The notes under the pieces were generated by a model. It was not told the DNA's origin, searched no databases, and saw only the letters and a list, made by a program, of their open reading frames with translations. DNA of 64,000 nucleotides from Streptosporangium sandarakinum (GTDB lineage Bacteria; Actinomycetota; Actinomycetes; Streptosporangiales; Streptosporangiaceae). Both the position numbers and the translations under genes were made by a program. Positions 16,516 to 25,331 of this stretch are shown in pieces. Position 1 is the first letter of the stretch. Every line of letters begins with the position of its first letter. The stretch is taken from assembly GCF_013409935.1 (NCBI RefSeq), contig NZ_JACCCO010000001.1, positions 496,001 through 560,000 on the forward strand, in the 5' to 3' direction.

Positions 16516-18123
16516 GTGACAGGCAACGGGCAGTTCCCTCCGCCGCCGCCTCAGCCGCAGGGACATCCGCACCCCGCGCCGCCGCCCGCCTGGGCCTCCG
16601 CTCCTCCCCAGGGGCCGCCTCGGACCCCTCCGCCGGGTCATCCGCCTCAGGGCCCGCACCCGCAGGGACCGCCGCCGGGACAGGGCGGGCCCGGGGGTTA
16701 CGGCCATCCGCACGGGGGTCCGGCGATGCCCGTTTCCCCTCCGTCGCAGGGCGTCCCGCCCCGGCCGCTCCCCCCGCGGCCGCCCGCCCCGCACCCCTTC
16801 CCGCCGCCGGGGCATCCCGGTCCGGGACACTCGGGGCCGGGGCATCCCGGACCGGGTCACCCTCCCCAGGGGTATCCGACGCAGCCGCCGCCGGGATACC
16901 CGCCCCGGCCGGTCCAGGGGCCCCCGCCGCAGCCGTTCCCCCAGCCGCTCCCCCAGCCGGCCCCGCAGCCGTTCCCCCAGCCGGTTCCGCCGCAGGGGCA
17001 GGCGCCGTACGGCATGCCGCCCGCGCCGCCGGCACCGCCGCCCGTCCCCCTCCAGGGCCCCTCCTCCTACCCCCAGTGGCAGCCGCCGCGCCGCCGTTCC
17101 GGCGCCGGCGCGGTCATCGGCGGGATCTTCGGGGCGATCGCGGTCGCGTTCGTCGGGATCATCGTGGTCGCCGCGGTCCTCCGCGGCGGCGACGACTCCC
17201 ACATGGTCTCGTCGGTCGCCCTCCCCACCTCCACCCCGTACGAGGCGCGGACGAGCGAGCCCGCCGATCCGACGCCCACCGCGAGCACCACGAGCGCCGC
17301 CGACGCCTCGGGCGACTCCCAGGACTCCGACACCACGACGGACACGACGAACACGACGGACACGGCCGACACCCGGCCCAGGAAGGTGCTGAACACCAGC
17401 CTCACGAACAACACCCTCTACCGCGCCGGGAGCCTGCCCCGGGTCTCCTGCCCCGCCGGCTCGGCCGACATCTACAGCAACGCCCAGCTCAAGGCGCTGA
17501 TCCTCAAGACGTCCCGGTGCCTGGACAAGGGCTGGGCGCAGATCATGCGGCAGCAGGGCATCGACTGGCGGCGGCCGGGCTACGCCATCACCTCCACCAA
17601 GGGGCGCGGCGCGTGCGGGGACTTCCCCTCGGCCGGCGGCATCGTGCCGTACTACTGCCCCCGCAACGAGACGATCTACGCCTCGACCTCCGCCATGGTG
17701 CGGGGCTCGGGCCGTTCCCTGGGGTACGGCCAGCTCACGAACTGGCACGGCGGGATCGTCAGCATGATGGCCCACGAGTACGGTCACCACGTCCAGCAGC
17801 TCTCGGGCCTGTCGAACACCTGGTGGGAGAAGAGCCTGCGCTCCACCAGCAGGAACGGCAAGCTGGCGCTGAGCCGCAGGTTCGAGCTGCAGGCCACCTG
17901 CTTCGGTGCGATGTTCATGCGCTCGGTCTCGGCGACCTACCCGGTCACCCCGGCGCGGCGCGACACCCTCTACTACTTCTACTCGCGCGTGGGCGACTGG
18001 GCGGGCGCTCCCCGCGACCACGGCTCCCCCGCCAACAACAACCGCTGGTTCCGCCAGGGCTACGAGAAGAACAAGACCTTCCAGTGCAACACCTGGCTGG
18101 CCCCGGCGTCCACGACGTCGTAA
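16516..18123 (+). CDS. Membrane-anchored neutral zinc metallopeptidase (YpfJ/Zn_peptidase family)
   Basis: 535 residues. The N-terminal 190 residues are almost entirely Pro/Gly/Gln/His and probably disordered and cytoplasmic. One membrane segment follows at about 198-222 (AVIGGIFGAIAVAFVGIIVV). An extracellular Thr/Asp-rich linker leads to a C-terminal peptidase domain with zinc motif HEYGHH (H420, E421, H424) and a likely third ligand E457 in RRFELQATCF, plus several cysteines. Start GTG 16516 has GGGGAG 5 nt upstream; a longer frame begins at 16429. It lies upstream of the LCP gene on the same strand, which suggests a cell-envelope role (inference). Confidence 0.85.
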   Translation: MTGNGQFPPPPPQPQGHPHPAPPPAWASAPPQGPPRTPPPGHPPQGPHPQGPPPGQGGPGGYGHPHGGPAMPVSPPSQGVPPRPLPPRPPAPHPFPPPGHPGPGHSGPGHPGPGHPPQGYPTQPPPGYPPRPVQGPPPQPFPQPLPQPAPQPFPQPVPPQGQAPYGMPPAPPAPPPVPLQGPSSYPQWQPPRRRSGAGAVIGGIFGAIAVAFVGIIVVAAVLRGGDDSHMVSSVALPTSTPYEARTSEPADPTPTASTTSAADASGDSQDSDTTTDTTNTTDTADTRPRKVLNTSLTNNTLYRAGSLPRVSCPAGSADIYSNAQLKALILKTSRCLDKGWAQIMRQQGIDWRRPGYAITSTKGRGACGDFPSAGGIVPYYCPRNETIYASTSAMVRGSGRSLGYGQLTNWHGGIVSMMAHEYGHHVQQLSGLSNTWWEKSLRSTSRNGKLALSRRFELQATCFGAMFMRSVSATYPVTPARRDTLYYFYSRVGDWAGAPRDHGSPANNNRWFRQGYEKNKTFQCNTWLAPASTTS

Positions 18124-18170
18124 CCATCGCCATGTTTTAAGCGTCCGTTAACCGTTACTTGATCATGTGT

Positions 18171-18199
18171 CTGTCATGTACCGGTATGGGAGCTAGAAT
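18171..18199 (+). promoter_or_regulatory. Putative sigma70-type promoter of the LCP gene
   Basis: CTGTCA (18171-18176) and TAGAAT (18194-18199) are separated by 17 bp, in an AT-richer gap between the zinc peptidase and the LCP gene. Transcription would start near 18206, giving a leader of about 68 nt. Confidence 0.5.
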
Positions 18200-18245
18200 C
18201 CTGGCAAATTTCGTGTAAGCAGGGAATCTTGGCTGTTTTGCCAGG
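18200..18245 (+). promoter_or_regulatory. Leader stem-loop upstream of the LCP gene
   Basis: CCTGGCAAA (18200-18208) pairs perfectly with TTTGCCAGG (18237-18245), enclosing 28 nt. The stem would cover most of the predicted 5' leader and ends 28 nt before the GTG start. It does not match a riboswitch I recognise; a role as leader structure, operator or transcript-stabilising element is open. Confidence 0.4.
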
Positions 18246-18273
18246 TGGACCGGGATGAACCATAGGAAGCGGT

Positions 18274-20400
18274 GTGACGATGCACCTTGGGCAAGACTCG
18301 GGGGACGCCGCCGAGGGCGGGCAACGACGCACCCGGCAGCGTGACACGAACCCCGGAACACCCCCCGGGACCCCCGGAACACCCCCAGGCCCGCACGATC
18401 CTTCCGGCGCCCCGACCTCGCACGGAGCACAGGCCGCGCATGGAGCACCGGGCGCCGGAACACCGGGCGCGCACGGAGCACAGGGCGCCGGAGCACCGGG
18501 CGCATCGCCGGACGACCCCGCCGACCCGGAGAAGACCCGGGCCTTCCGGAAGGCCCCCAACAGGACGGCCCCGCAGGGCGGAGCGGTCCCGCCGGGCACG
18601 CCGGGAGGACCGGCGGCGCCCGGCGGCCCGCCGGGATCGTCCGCGCCGGCCGGGCAGCCCGCTCCGGGCCTCCCCGCCCCGCAGCAGCCGCCCGGCGCCC
18701 AGGACAAGCTCGTCGCCGGATCGCCCACGCCGCAGGCCCCGTCCACCGGGCCTGACACCGGACCGGCCGCGGCGGTCCCTGTGCCCGCGGGAGGCTCCTC
18801 CCCCGCCGCCTCCCCGGCGCCCGGAGCGGGTCCTCCCTCCCCGGCGTCCGGCGGGACCCCCGGGAAGGGGGCCGCCGGGAAGGGGATGCGGTTCGCCCGG
18901 CCGCTGACGACCGCCTCGATCGTCGGCTGGACCGCGCTGTCCGCGATCCTCCCGGGTGCGGCGCACCTGCGCTCCGGGCGGCGCCGCATCGGGTACGCCC
19001 TGCTCGGCGTCTTCGCCGCGCTGCTGGTGGCGGCACTGGTCGCCGGGCTCACCCTCCGGGGCAACTTCGGCTTCCTCGCCCGGGACAGCACGCTGACGGG
19101 CCTGGTGGCCCTGACCGGGGTGGGCGCCCTCGCCTGGTTCCTGCTGGTGCTCTTCTCCTACGTCACCCTCGGCCCGAACCGGCTGAAGGGCCGGGACCAG
19201 ATCATCTCGGGCATCGCGGCCGGGGTGCTGTGCGTGTCGGTGATGGCGCCGTTCGGATACGCCGCGAGCAGCGTGCTGGCGATCAAGGACACGGCCAACG
19301 TCATCTTCCAGGAGCAGGAGAAGGCGAACCCGACGGCCGCGCCGATCAAGGCCGAGGACCCCTGGGACGGCGACTCCAGGGTGAACTTCCTGCTCGTCGG
19401 CGGTGACGCGGCAGGCAACCGCACCGGAGTGCGGACCGACAGCATGACCGTGGCCAGCATCGACATCGAGAGCGGCAACACGGTGCTGTTCAGCCTCCCG
19501 CGCAACCTGCAGCACGTCCGCTTCCGGCCCGGCACCCCGCTGGCCAAGCGGTTCCCCAACGGCTACATGGCCGACCTGCCCAACGGCGGCCTGCTCAACG
19601 AGATCTGGCAGTACGCCGAGGAGAACCCCGACCTCGTGCACGGCAAGGACGGGCAGCGCGGCCCCAAGGCCCTGATGGACACCATCGGCTACACGCTCAA
19701 CCTGAAGATCGACTACTACGCCCTGATCAACATGTACGGCTTCGCCCACCTCGTGGACGCCATCGGCGGCCTGAAGATCCGGGTGGACAACGACATCCGC
19801 TGGGGCGGCCACTTCGGCACGGCCGGCACGATCAAGGCGGGCTACCGGACGCTCTCCGGCGAGGAGGCGCTCTGGTACGGCCGCTCCCGGGTGGACAGCG
19901 ACGACTTCTCCCGGATGGGCCGGCAGCGGTGCGTCATCGGCGCCTTCGCCCAGCAGGCCACGCCGCAGGTGGTGCTGACCAACTTCATCAAGATCGCGCA
20001 GGCCGCCAAGAAGCTCGCCACCACGAACATCCCCCGCGAGCTGCTGGACCCGCTGATCGAGCTGGCCATGAAGGTGAAGGGCGCGAAGATCACCAGCCTC
20101 CAGTTCGTGCCGCCGGAGTTCTACAGCGGCGCACCCGACTGGGTGAAGATCCGCACCGCGACCGCGCGGGCGCTGCGCCAGTCGGTCCAGCCCGCCCGTC
20201 GCCCCCAGGCCGCGGGCGCCACCGCCTCGCCGGCCGACGGGACGCCCTCGGCCGGACCGAGCGGGGCCACCCCGGAGCCCGGGGTGAGCGGCGCCACGCC
20301 CAGGCCCACCAGGTCGGCGGTGGCCGCCAGGCCGAGCCAGACCCCCACCCGGAACGGCAACGCCTCGGCGCAGTCCCTGTCGGAGACCTGCGGGCTCTGA
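18274..20400 (+). CDS. LytR-CpsA-Psr (LCP) family protein
   Basis: Membrane enzyme family that attaches wall teichoic acids, arabinogalactan-like or capsular polymers to peptidoglycan from lipid-linked precursors; 708 residues. A Pro/Gly/Ala-rich N-terminus (about 1-200) contains repeated APG/GTPG blocks. Hydrophobic segments lie at about 213-232, 240-260, 273-297 and 309-332. The extracellular LCP domain starts near 368, with NFLLVGGD, the catalytic-site acid in RTDSM (D389) and R410 in SLPRN. The C-terminal tail is Ala/Pro/Thr-rich and no LytR_C domain is seen. Start GTG 18274 has AGGAAG upstream; ATG 18280 is an alternative. Confidence 0.9.
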   Translation: MTMHLGQDSGDAAEGGQRRTRQRDTNPGTPPGTPGTPPGPHDPSGAPTSHGAQAAHGAPGAGTPGAHGAQGAGAPGASPDDPADPEKTRAFRKAPNRTAPQGGAVPPGTPGGPAAPGGPPGSSAPAGQPAPGLPAPQQPPGAQDKLVAGSPTPQAPSTGPDTGPAAAVPVPAGGSSPAASPAPGAGPPSPASGGTPGKGAAGKGMRFARPLTTASIVGWTALSAILPGAAHLRSGRRRIGYALLGVFAALLVAALVAGLTLRGNFGFLARDSTLTGLVALTGVGALAWFLLVLFSYVTLGPNRLKGRDQIISGIAAGVLCVSVMAPFGYAASSVLAIKDTANVIFQEQEKANPTAAPIKAEDPWDGDSRVNFLLVGGDAAGNRTGVRTDSMTVASIDIESGNTVLFSLPRNLQHVRFRPGTPLAKRFPNGYMADLPNGGLLNEIWQYAEENPDLVHGKDGQRGPKALMDTIGYTLNLKIDYYALINMYGFAHLVDAIGGLKIRVDNDIRWGGHFGTAGTIKAGYRTLSGEEALWYGRSRVDSDDFSRMGRQRCVIGAFAQQATPQVVLTNFIKIAQAAKKLATTNIPRELLDPLIELAMKVKGAKITSLQFVPPEFYSGAPDWVKIRTATARALRQSVQPARRPQAAGATASPADGTPSAGPSGATPEPGVSGATPRPTRSAVAARPSQTPTRNGNASAQSLSETCGL

Positions 20401-20424
20401 CACCCGGCGGATCCCGCCGCCCCG

Positions 20425-20464
20425 GCCCGTGGCCCGGTCCCCTCGCGGGGGCCGGGCCACGGCC
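20425..20464. terminator. Strong GC hairpin terminator after the LCP gene
   Basis: GGCCCGTGGCCCGG pairs with CCGGGCCACGGCC, with a C bulge and a central CCCC/GGGG extension. It lies between the convergent LCP and spermidine-synthase-like genes and probably serves both. Confidence 0.65.
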
Positions 20465-20496
20465 TTTCCCGCCACGGCCTTTCCCGCCACGGCCTT
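20456..20496. repeat. 15-bp tandem repeat in the terminator region
   Basis: GCCACGGCCTTTCCC occurs at 20456 and 20471, with a third partial copy at 20486. The first copy forms part of the right arm of the terminator hairpin, so the repeat looks like a duplication of a terminator arm. Confidence 0.8.
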
Positions 20497-20514
20497 TTGA
20501 CGGCCGGCGGCCGG

Positions 20515-22560
20515 TCAGGCCGCCGCCGCGCGCCGGGGCAGCAGCGCGAAGGCGCCGAGGTAGAGCAGCCCCGCCACGATCAGCAGGCCCCGGTAGCCGA
20601 CGACCAGCGCCAGGTACTCCAGGCAGCCGCCGGCCATCGCGCCCAGCAGGTTCGCGCCGAAGGCGGTCGTGCCGTCGTGCGAGTCGGCGAACCGCTTGGC
20701 GAACACCACGTTGGCCGCGAAGATCGGCAGGAACGCCACGACCACGGCGGTCACCGCTCGCAGCGGCAGCGGCAGGCCCAGCAGCCAGGAGCTGGGCACC
20801 AGCCAGGCCAGCACCAGTCCGGCGAGGAGCACGCCGTACATGACGGGCAGCGGCGGGGTCGGGAAGCGGCGCGTCACCTCCACGGCGGCGAGCACCGCGA
20901 CCAGCACCCCGGCGAACACCACCGCGTTCACCACCCAGGTCGTGCCGAACAGCAGCGCGAACCCGGTGACGCTCTTGGTCTCCAGCAGCATGAACGCCAC
21001 GCCCAGCAGGAACAGGTCGGCGTACGGGCGCATCCTGCGGTACGGCCCCGCGACCGCCCGGACGGCGAGCAGGCTCACGATCAGGATCAGGATCAGGGTG
21101 ACGACGTAGATCTGCGGGATCGCGCGGTCCTTGAGGTACAGGAAGGGCCGGTCGTCGTCGCTCGGCGGCGGGGTCCCGGCGGCGGCGCCCGCCCACTCGG
21201 CGCCGCAGGACTGGTCGGCGGCGGTGAGGCCGGCGGTGATCACGGCCTGCTGCCCGGCCTGGCTGACCACGTCCACGCAGGGCCGGTGGCCGAAGGCGGC
21301 CTGCGCGGTGGCGGCGAGCCGGTCGACCAGCCAGCCCTCGCGGTAGTAGTTGTACATCGAGAAGGTGCCGCCGGGCTTGAGATGGCCCCTGGCCGCCTCC
21401 ATGGCCTGCCGGGTGAACAGGTAGCTCTCCAGCCGCAGCGAGCTGGCGCCGGAGACCAGGGTCAGCGAGTCGGGCAGCGCGAACAGGATCAGGTCGTACT
21501 TCCTGGCCGTGCGTTCCAGGTAGGCGCGGCCGTCGGTGACGACGGTGGTGACCCGGGGGTCGGCGTAGGGCCGGTCGGGGTGGTAGATCCCGCCGAGCTC
21601 GCGGAGCCTGGGGTCGATCTCCACGGCGTCCACGTGTTTCGCGCCCTTGGCCAGCGCGATCGCCACGTCGGTGCCGCTGCCCGCGCCGACGATCAGCACG
21701 TCGTCGAGCCGGTGGGCGGCCGACCTCTCGTACGGCAGCGCGTACTGCCGCTCCCACGACAGCCGCTTCCGCGCCGGGATGGCCTGCTGGTGCGGGATGC
21801 CGTTGACCTGGATGTCCATCACCGGGACGCCCTGCCACCGGAAACGGTCGTAGGTCACCTTGTAGTACGGCGACCACAGCGCCCCGGCGGTCAGCGTCTC
21901 GACGGCGAGCGCGCCGACGACGACCAGCGACGGCACGAGCACCGCGACCCGGCCGCCGAGCCCGCGCGGCCACAGCAGCGCGACGTAGGCGGCCGCGGCG
22001 ATCACCCCCCACGCCACCGGTGGGGCGCCGAGGAACGACAGGGCGGTGAACAGCGCGATGCCGGAGAGGCTGCCGACCAGGTCGTAGCGGTAGGCCTCCA
22101 GCCGGTCCAGCTCGGGGAAGCAGCGGCCGACCAGCTCGGCCGGGCCCATCAGCACGACCGCGGCGGCGGCGAAGATCAGCGGCAGGATCAGCCACGGCGG
22201 CGGTCCGCTGGTGCTGAGGCTGGTCCAGTACAGGACGCCCTCGGTGTCGCGGTCCACCGTGACCGGGAATCGCAGGATCACCAGTATCAGGGCGGCCAGC
22301 GCGATCGCCGAATAGTACGGCGGGCGCGTCGTGCGCCCCACCCGCAGGAAACCCAGCCCGATTCCGAGGAACGACCCCAGAAGGACAAAATTCGTGAAAT
22401 AACTCAAATGCACGATATTCGAGCCGGTCCACCGGATCAGCGCCAGCTCCAGGAAAAGCATGAACGCGCTGGCCACGACCAGTCTGGGCCGGGTGCCGAG
22501 CCAGTGCCGGGGGAAGGCGTCGGAATGCGGTGATGGCGTGGTCTCCGCCGCTGTCGTCAT
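20515..22560 (-). CDS. Membrane-bound spermidine-synthase-like protein
   Basis: 681-residue protein with hydrophobic N- and C-terminal regions flanking a soluble Rossmann domain. About six spans come first (from VVASAFMLFLELALIRW to LVPSLVVVGALAVETL). The methyltransferase/aminopropyltransferase-like core has VLIVGAGSGTDVAIALA, VEIDPRLRELG, VVTDGRAYLE and YDLILFALPDS. Several more spans follow to the Ala-rich C-terminus. It resembles polyamine synthases fused to transporter-like segments, but the polyamine-binding residues cannot be confirmed and true spermidine synthesis is doubtful. Start ATG 22560 was chosen; TTG 22569 would add three residues. Confidence 0.75.
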   Translation of the reverse strand: MTTAAETTPSPHSDAFPRHWLGTRPRLVVASAFMLFLELALIRWTGSNIVHLSYFTNFVLLGSFLGIGLGFLRVGRTTRPPYYSAIALAALILVILRFPVTVDRDTEGVLYWTSLSTSGPPPWLILPLIFAAAAVVLMGPAELVGRCFPELDRLEAYRYDLVGSLSGIALFTALSFLGAPPVAWGVIAAAAYVALLWPRGLGGRVAVLVPSLVVVGALAVETLTAGALWSPYYKVTYDRFRWQGVPVMDIQVNGIPHQQAIPARKRLSWERQYALPYERSAAHRLDDVLIVGAGSGTDVAIALAKGAKHVDAVEIDPRLRELGGIYHPDRPYADPRVTTVVTDGRAYLERTARKYDLILFALPDSLTLVSGASSLRLESYLFTRQAMEAARGHLKPGGTFSMYNYYREGWLVDRLAATAQAAFGHRPCVDVVSQAGQQAVITAGLTAADQSCGAEWAGAAAGTPPPSDDDRPFLYLKDRAIPQIYVVTLILILIVSLLAVRAVAGPYRRMRPYADLFLLGVAFMLLETKSVTGFALLFGTTWVVNAVVFAGVLVAVLAAVEVTRRFPTPPLPVMYGVLLAGLVLAWLVPSSWLLGLPLPLRAVTAVVVAFLPIFAANVVFAKRFADSHDGTTAFGANLLGAMAGGCLEYLALVVGYRGLLIVAGLLYLGAFALLPRRAAAA

Positions 22561-22732
22561 GCCGGACAACCTAGTGACCGCCGCGTCCCCGCGAAAGGAA
22601 AACGGCCCCGGCGATTTGCCGGTGTAAACGGGAGAAGATACCGGTCAGAGTTGTTATGAACGGCTGGACGCGCCCGGCGGAAATGGAGGAACGTGGGATG
22701 GCCCGTTCCCTTCGGCTTCCCGGTGGTGCGTC

Positions 22733-24091
22733 ATGCGCGTCCTCATCCAGCTCCGCCCCTCCCCCGACGTCGTCGCGGCCGTGGCCGACCCCGGCGCGAC
22801 CGCGACCACGGCCGACGTCGCCGACGGCCTGCCCGGCGTCGCGCTGGACCCCTCCTTCACCCCGGTCGCCGTCCCGCGCCCCATGCCGGTGACCGGCGGC
22901 GACCCGCTGTCGCTGAACCAGGCGCTGACCTTCTCGCTCGCCGCCGAGGACGCCACCGTGATGGTCCGCGGCGAGATCTCCGACGACGAGCTGTCCACCC
23001 GCCTGACGCTGCTGCCCGCGCTGCACCGCGACGTCGTGGGGGTCTTCGCCGACCCGGTCATCGAGCCCAACCCCACCTGCGGCGGCGACGGCCCGGTGGG
23101 CGACTGGCACGACGTGGAGCGGCTGCTGGACGTCGCCGGGCTGGGCGCCGAGGGCATGGACGGCTCCGGCGTCGCCCTCGCGGTGCTGGACACCGGCATC
23201 AACACCGCCCACGTCACCCACCGTCTCGGCCGCGACCTCACCCTGGACGCCGCGCGGAGCTGGAACCCCGACGGGGTGCACGGCACCCCGGGCGGGTTCC
23301 CCGTCGACCACGGCTCGATGTGCGCGTTCGACGCGCTGATCGCCGCGCCGCGGGCCACGCTGCTCGACCTGCCCGTGCTGCTGTCGCGCAGGCCGGGCGG
23401 CTCGGCCCTGGACGGCATGCTGTCGGACGCGGTGGCCGCCTTCGCCCACCTGCGCACCGTCCTTGAGGACCAGCCCGCCGAGTCGCGGGCCCTGGTGATC
23501 ACCAACAGCTGGGGGTCGTTCTCCCCACGCTGGGACTTCCCCGTCGGCCACCCCGGCAACTACTCCGACAACCCCGCCCACCCCTTCAACCTCATCGTCT
23601 CCAGCCTGGAGCAGGCCGGCGCCGACGTGCTGTTCGCCGCGGGCAACTGCGGGCGCGAGTGCCGCGACAGCCGGTGCGCCTACCCGGACCGGCCGATCAC
23701 CGGCGCCAACTCCCACCCGGGCGTGCTGTCCATCGGCGGGGTGGACACCGCCGGGGAGCGGGTCGGCTACTCCTCCCAGGGCCCCGGCCGGCTCACCTCC
23801 CGCAAGCCCGACATCTGCTCCTACACCCACTTCTCCGGCTCCGGGGCCTTCGGCGACCGCGAGCCCGACTCCGGCACCTCGGCCGCCTGCCCGGTCGCCG
23901 CCGGGGTGGTCGCGGCCGTGCGCACGGTGTGGCCGGCCTCCCGGCTCGCCCCCGCGCAGCTGCGCACCCTGCTGCGCCGTACCGCCGACGACCGCAGCGA
24001 CGTCGGGTTCGACTTCGACTACGGCTACGGCGTCATCGACGCCTCCGGGGTCATCTCCTCATTGCGCCGCCGGGCGGCGCGCGTAGCGTGA
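22733..24091 (+). CDS. S8-family (subtilisin-like) serine peptidase, no signal peptide
   Basis: 452-residue subtilase. The catalytic triad is D153 (AVLDTGI), H193 (VDHGSMC) and S383 (SGTSAACPVAAG), with oxyanion N305 (FAAGNCG). There is no N-terminal signal, so it is probably cytoplasmic. Residues 1-115 form an N-terminal domain that begins MRVLIQLRPSPDVV and ends VFADPVIEPNP, reminiscent of an inhibitor_I9-type pro-domain. Six cysteines are clustered around N305 and D360. The next gene, 5 bp downstream, encodes a small protein with the same opening strand and closing motif. Target proteins are unknown; regulation by pro-domain is inferred. Confidence 0.9.
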   Translation: MRVLIQLRPSPDVVAAVADPGATATTADVADGLPGVALDPSFTPVAVPRPMPVTGGDPLSLNQALTFSLAAEDATVMVRGEISDDELSTRLTLLPALHRDVVGVFADPVIEPNPTCGGDGPVGDWHDVERLLDVAGLGAEGMDGSGVALAVLDTGINTAHVTHRLGRDLTLDAARSWNPDGVHGTPGGFPVDHGSMCAFDALIAAPRATLLDLPVLLSRRPGGSALDGMLSDAVAAFAHLRTVLEDQPAESRALVITNSWGSFSPRWDFPVGHPGNYSDNPAHPFNLIVSSLEQAGADVLFAAGNCGRECRDSRCAYPDRPITGANSHPGVLSIGGVDTAGERVGYSSQGPGRLTSRKPDICSYTHFSGSGAFGDREPDSGTSAACPVAAGVVAAVRTVWPASRLAPAQLRTLLRRTADDRSDVGFDFDYGYGVIDASGVISSLRRRAARVA

Positions 24092-24096
24092 GGGGC

Positions 24097-24330
24097 ATGG
24101 TTCTCGTCACCGTACGGCTCGCGCCCAGGGCGACCCTCGAACAGGCCATGCGCCGCCTGAAGCTGTCGGAGAAGGACGTCGACACCGGCTACGGCCTGGT
24201 GCTCATCGACCCCGGCGAGGACCTGTACGGCCTGCGCGTGAGCGAGGCCGCCGCCCGGCGGATCGACCCGTCCGCCGGCGGCGGCCCGTACGCCGACCCC
24301 CCCATCGAACCGTACGGCCCGCCGGACTAG
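24097..24330 (+). CDS. Small protein paired with the S8 peptidase (possible trans-acting pro-domain)
   Basis: 77-residue soluble protein, start ATG 24097 preceded by GTGAGGGG, 5 bp after the peptidase stop and so almost certainly co-translated. It begins MVLVTVRLAPRATLEQAM and ends YADPPIEPYGPPD. The peptidase's own N-terminal domain begins VLIQLRPSPDVV and ends FADPVIEPNP. The shared opening strand and the (F/Y)ADPxIEP close suggest that the small protein is a stand-alone version of that domain, able to chaperone or inhibit the peptidase. The similarity is short and the function is unproven. Its TAG stop overlaps the stop of the convergent phosphotransferase at a palindromic CTAG. Confidence 0.7.
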   Translation: MVLVTVRLAPRATLEQAMRRLKLSEKDVDTGYGLVLIDPGEDLYGLRVSEAAARRIDPSAGGGPYADPPIEPYGPPD

Positions 24331-25331
24331 GTCCTGTCGTGATCACCCGACGGGCTCTGATCATGGCTCCGCCCGACCCCGAACCAGCGGTCGGCCAGCT
24401 CGTCGAAGGTGGTGGCGCCCGGAGCGGGGACCTCCCGGAAGTACCACGGCAGGTGTGAGTACACGTGCAGCAGGGCGTAGGCCATCACCTTGCGGGGAAG
24501 CGCCGCCCGGCGCTCCTCGGGATAGCCGTAGCCGTCCAGGAAGGCGCGCATCAGCACCCGGTCGCCGCGAGTGAGGAAGATCCCCACCGCGACCAGGTCG
24601 TACTCGCGGGCACCGCGCATCGCGGGCTCGAAGTCGAACAATCCGGACGGCCGCCAGGCGCCCGCCTCCTCACGGAGGAGCAGGTGCGCGTCCATGAACT
24701 CGGTGTGCAGCAGAACGGGCTCGCCCGGGTCGAGGTCGACCGACTCCAGGAACTCCGGGATCCGCTCCAGCCACATCCGATCCAGACCGCCGGCCCGGTT
24801 CTCCTCGACGGTGGCCTCGGCGCGCTCGGCGCAGAAGGCGGTCCAGTCGGGTGGACCGAGCACCTCCGGCGGGGCGACGGCGTGCATCTCCGCGAGCGCC
24901 CTCCCGAACCGCACGGCGAGGCGCTCCCGCTCACGCCGCGGGATCCCCGGCCAGGCCCGCTTGAGGTCCGTGCCGTGCAGCCTGTCCATCAGGACGTAGT
25001 CCCAGCCGTGGAACTCGCCGGCGTCCCTGACCCCCGGCGTGGGGATCGGCAGGCGACCGGCCAGCGCGCGCAGCACATCCCGCTCGACCGCCGACGCCCT
25101 CCGGCGGAACGGCGGGTAGAGCTTGACGACCAGATCGCCGCCGACGGCGTAGACCGGGAGGGAGCCCCCGTCGAAGGCCGTGACCTCGCCCGTCAGACCG
25201 AGGTGTTCGACCAGCGCCAGCACCCCCACCAGCAGTTCCGCGTCATCGATCGTGTCGTACCGCTCTTCGGTGTCAGCCTTGGGAAGCACATCGGCAACCG
25301 TACCGGCGCGATCAACCGGTTTTCCGCGCAC
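24327..25331 (-). CDS. Aminoglycoside/hygromycin phosphotransferase-like kinase
   Basis: APH-fold kinase of about 334 residues. ATP-site features are YAVGGDLVVKLYPP and YVLMDRLHGTDL. The catalytic loop reads LLHTEFMDAHLL rather than the usual HGDxxxxN, and the metal motif is LFDFEPAMRGAREYD. HTE in place of HGD occurs in the hygromycin-phosphotransferase-like branch, so it need not mean inactivity. Substrate unknown; resistance cannot be claimed. Start GTG 25331 is uncertain; GTG 25289 is also possible. The 153 bp upstream of 25331 to the ABC permease stop shows no clear promoter. Confidence 0.8.
   Translation of the reverse strand: MRGKPVDRAGTVADVLPKADTEERYDTIDDAELLVGVLALVEHLGLTGEVTAFDGGSLPVYAVGGDLVVKLYPPFRRRASAVERDVLRALAGRLPIPTPGVRDAGEFHGWDYVLMDRLHGTDLKRAWPGIPRRERERLAVRFGRALAEMHAVAPPEVLGPPDWTAFCAERAEATVEENRAGGLDRMWLERIPEFLESVDLDPGEPVLLHTEFMDAHLLLREEAGAWRPSGLFDFEPAMRGAREYDLVAVGIFLTRGDRVLMRAFLDGYGYPEERRAALPRKVMAYALLHVYSHLPWYFREVPAPGATTFDELADRWFGVGRSHDQSPSGDHDRT

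Noticed and set aside
18200-18245. Leader stem considered as a c-di-AMP (ydaO-type) riboswitch
   Set aside because: Only one simple stem is visible and the conserved ydaO core sequences are missing.
24327-25331. HTE catalytic loop read as an inactivated antibiotic kinase
   Set aside because: The HTE form is normal in the hygromycin-phosphotransferase-like branch, so loss of activity is not implied.
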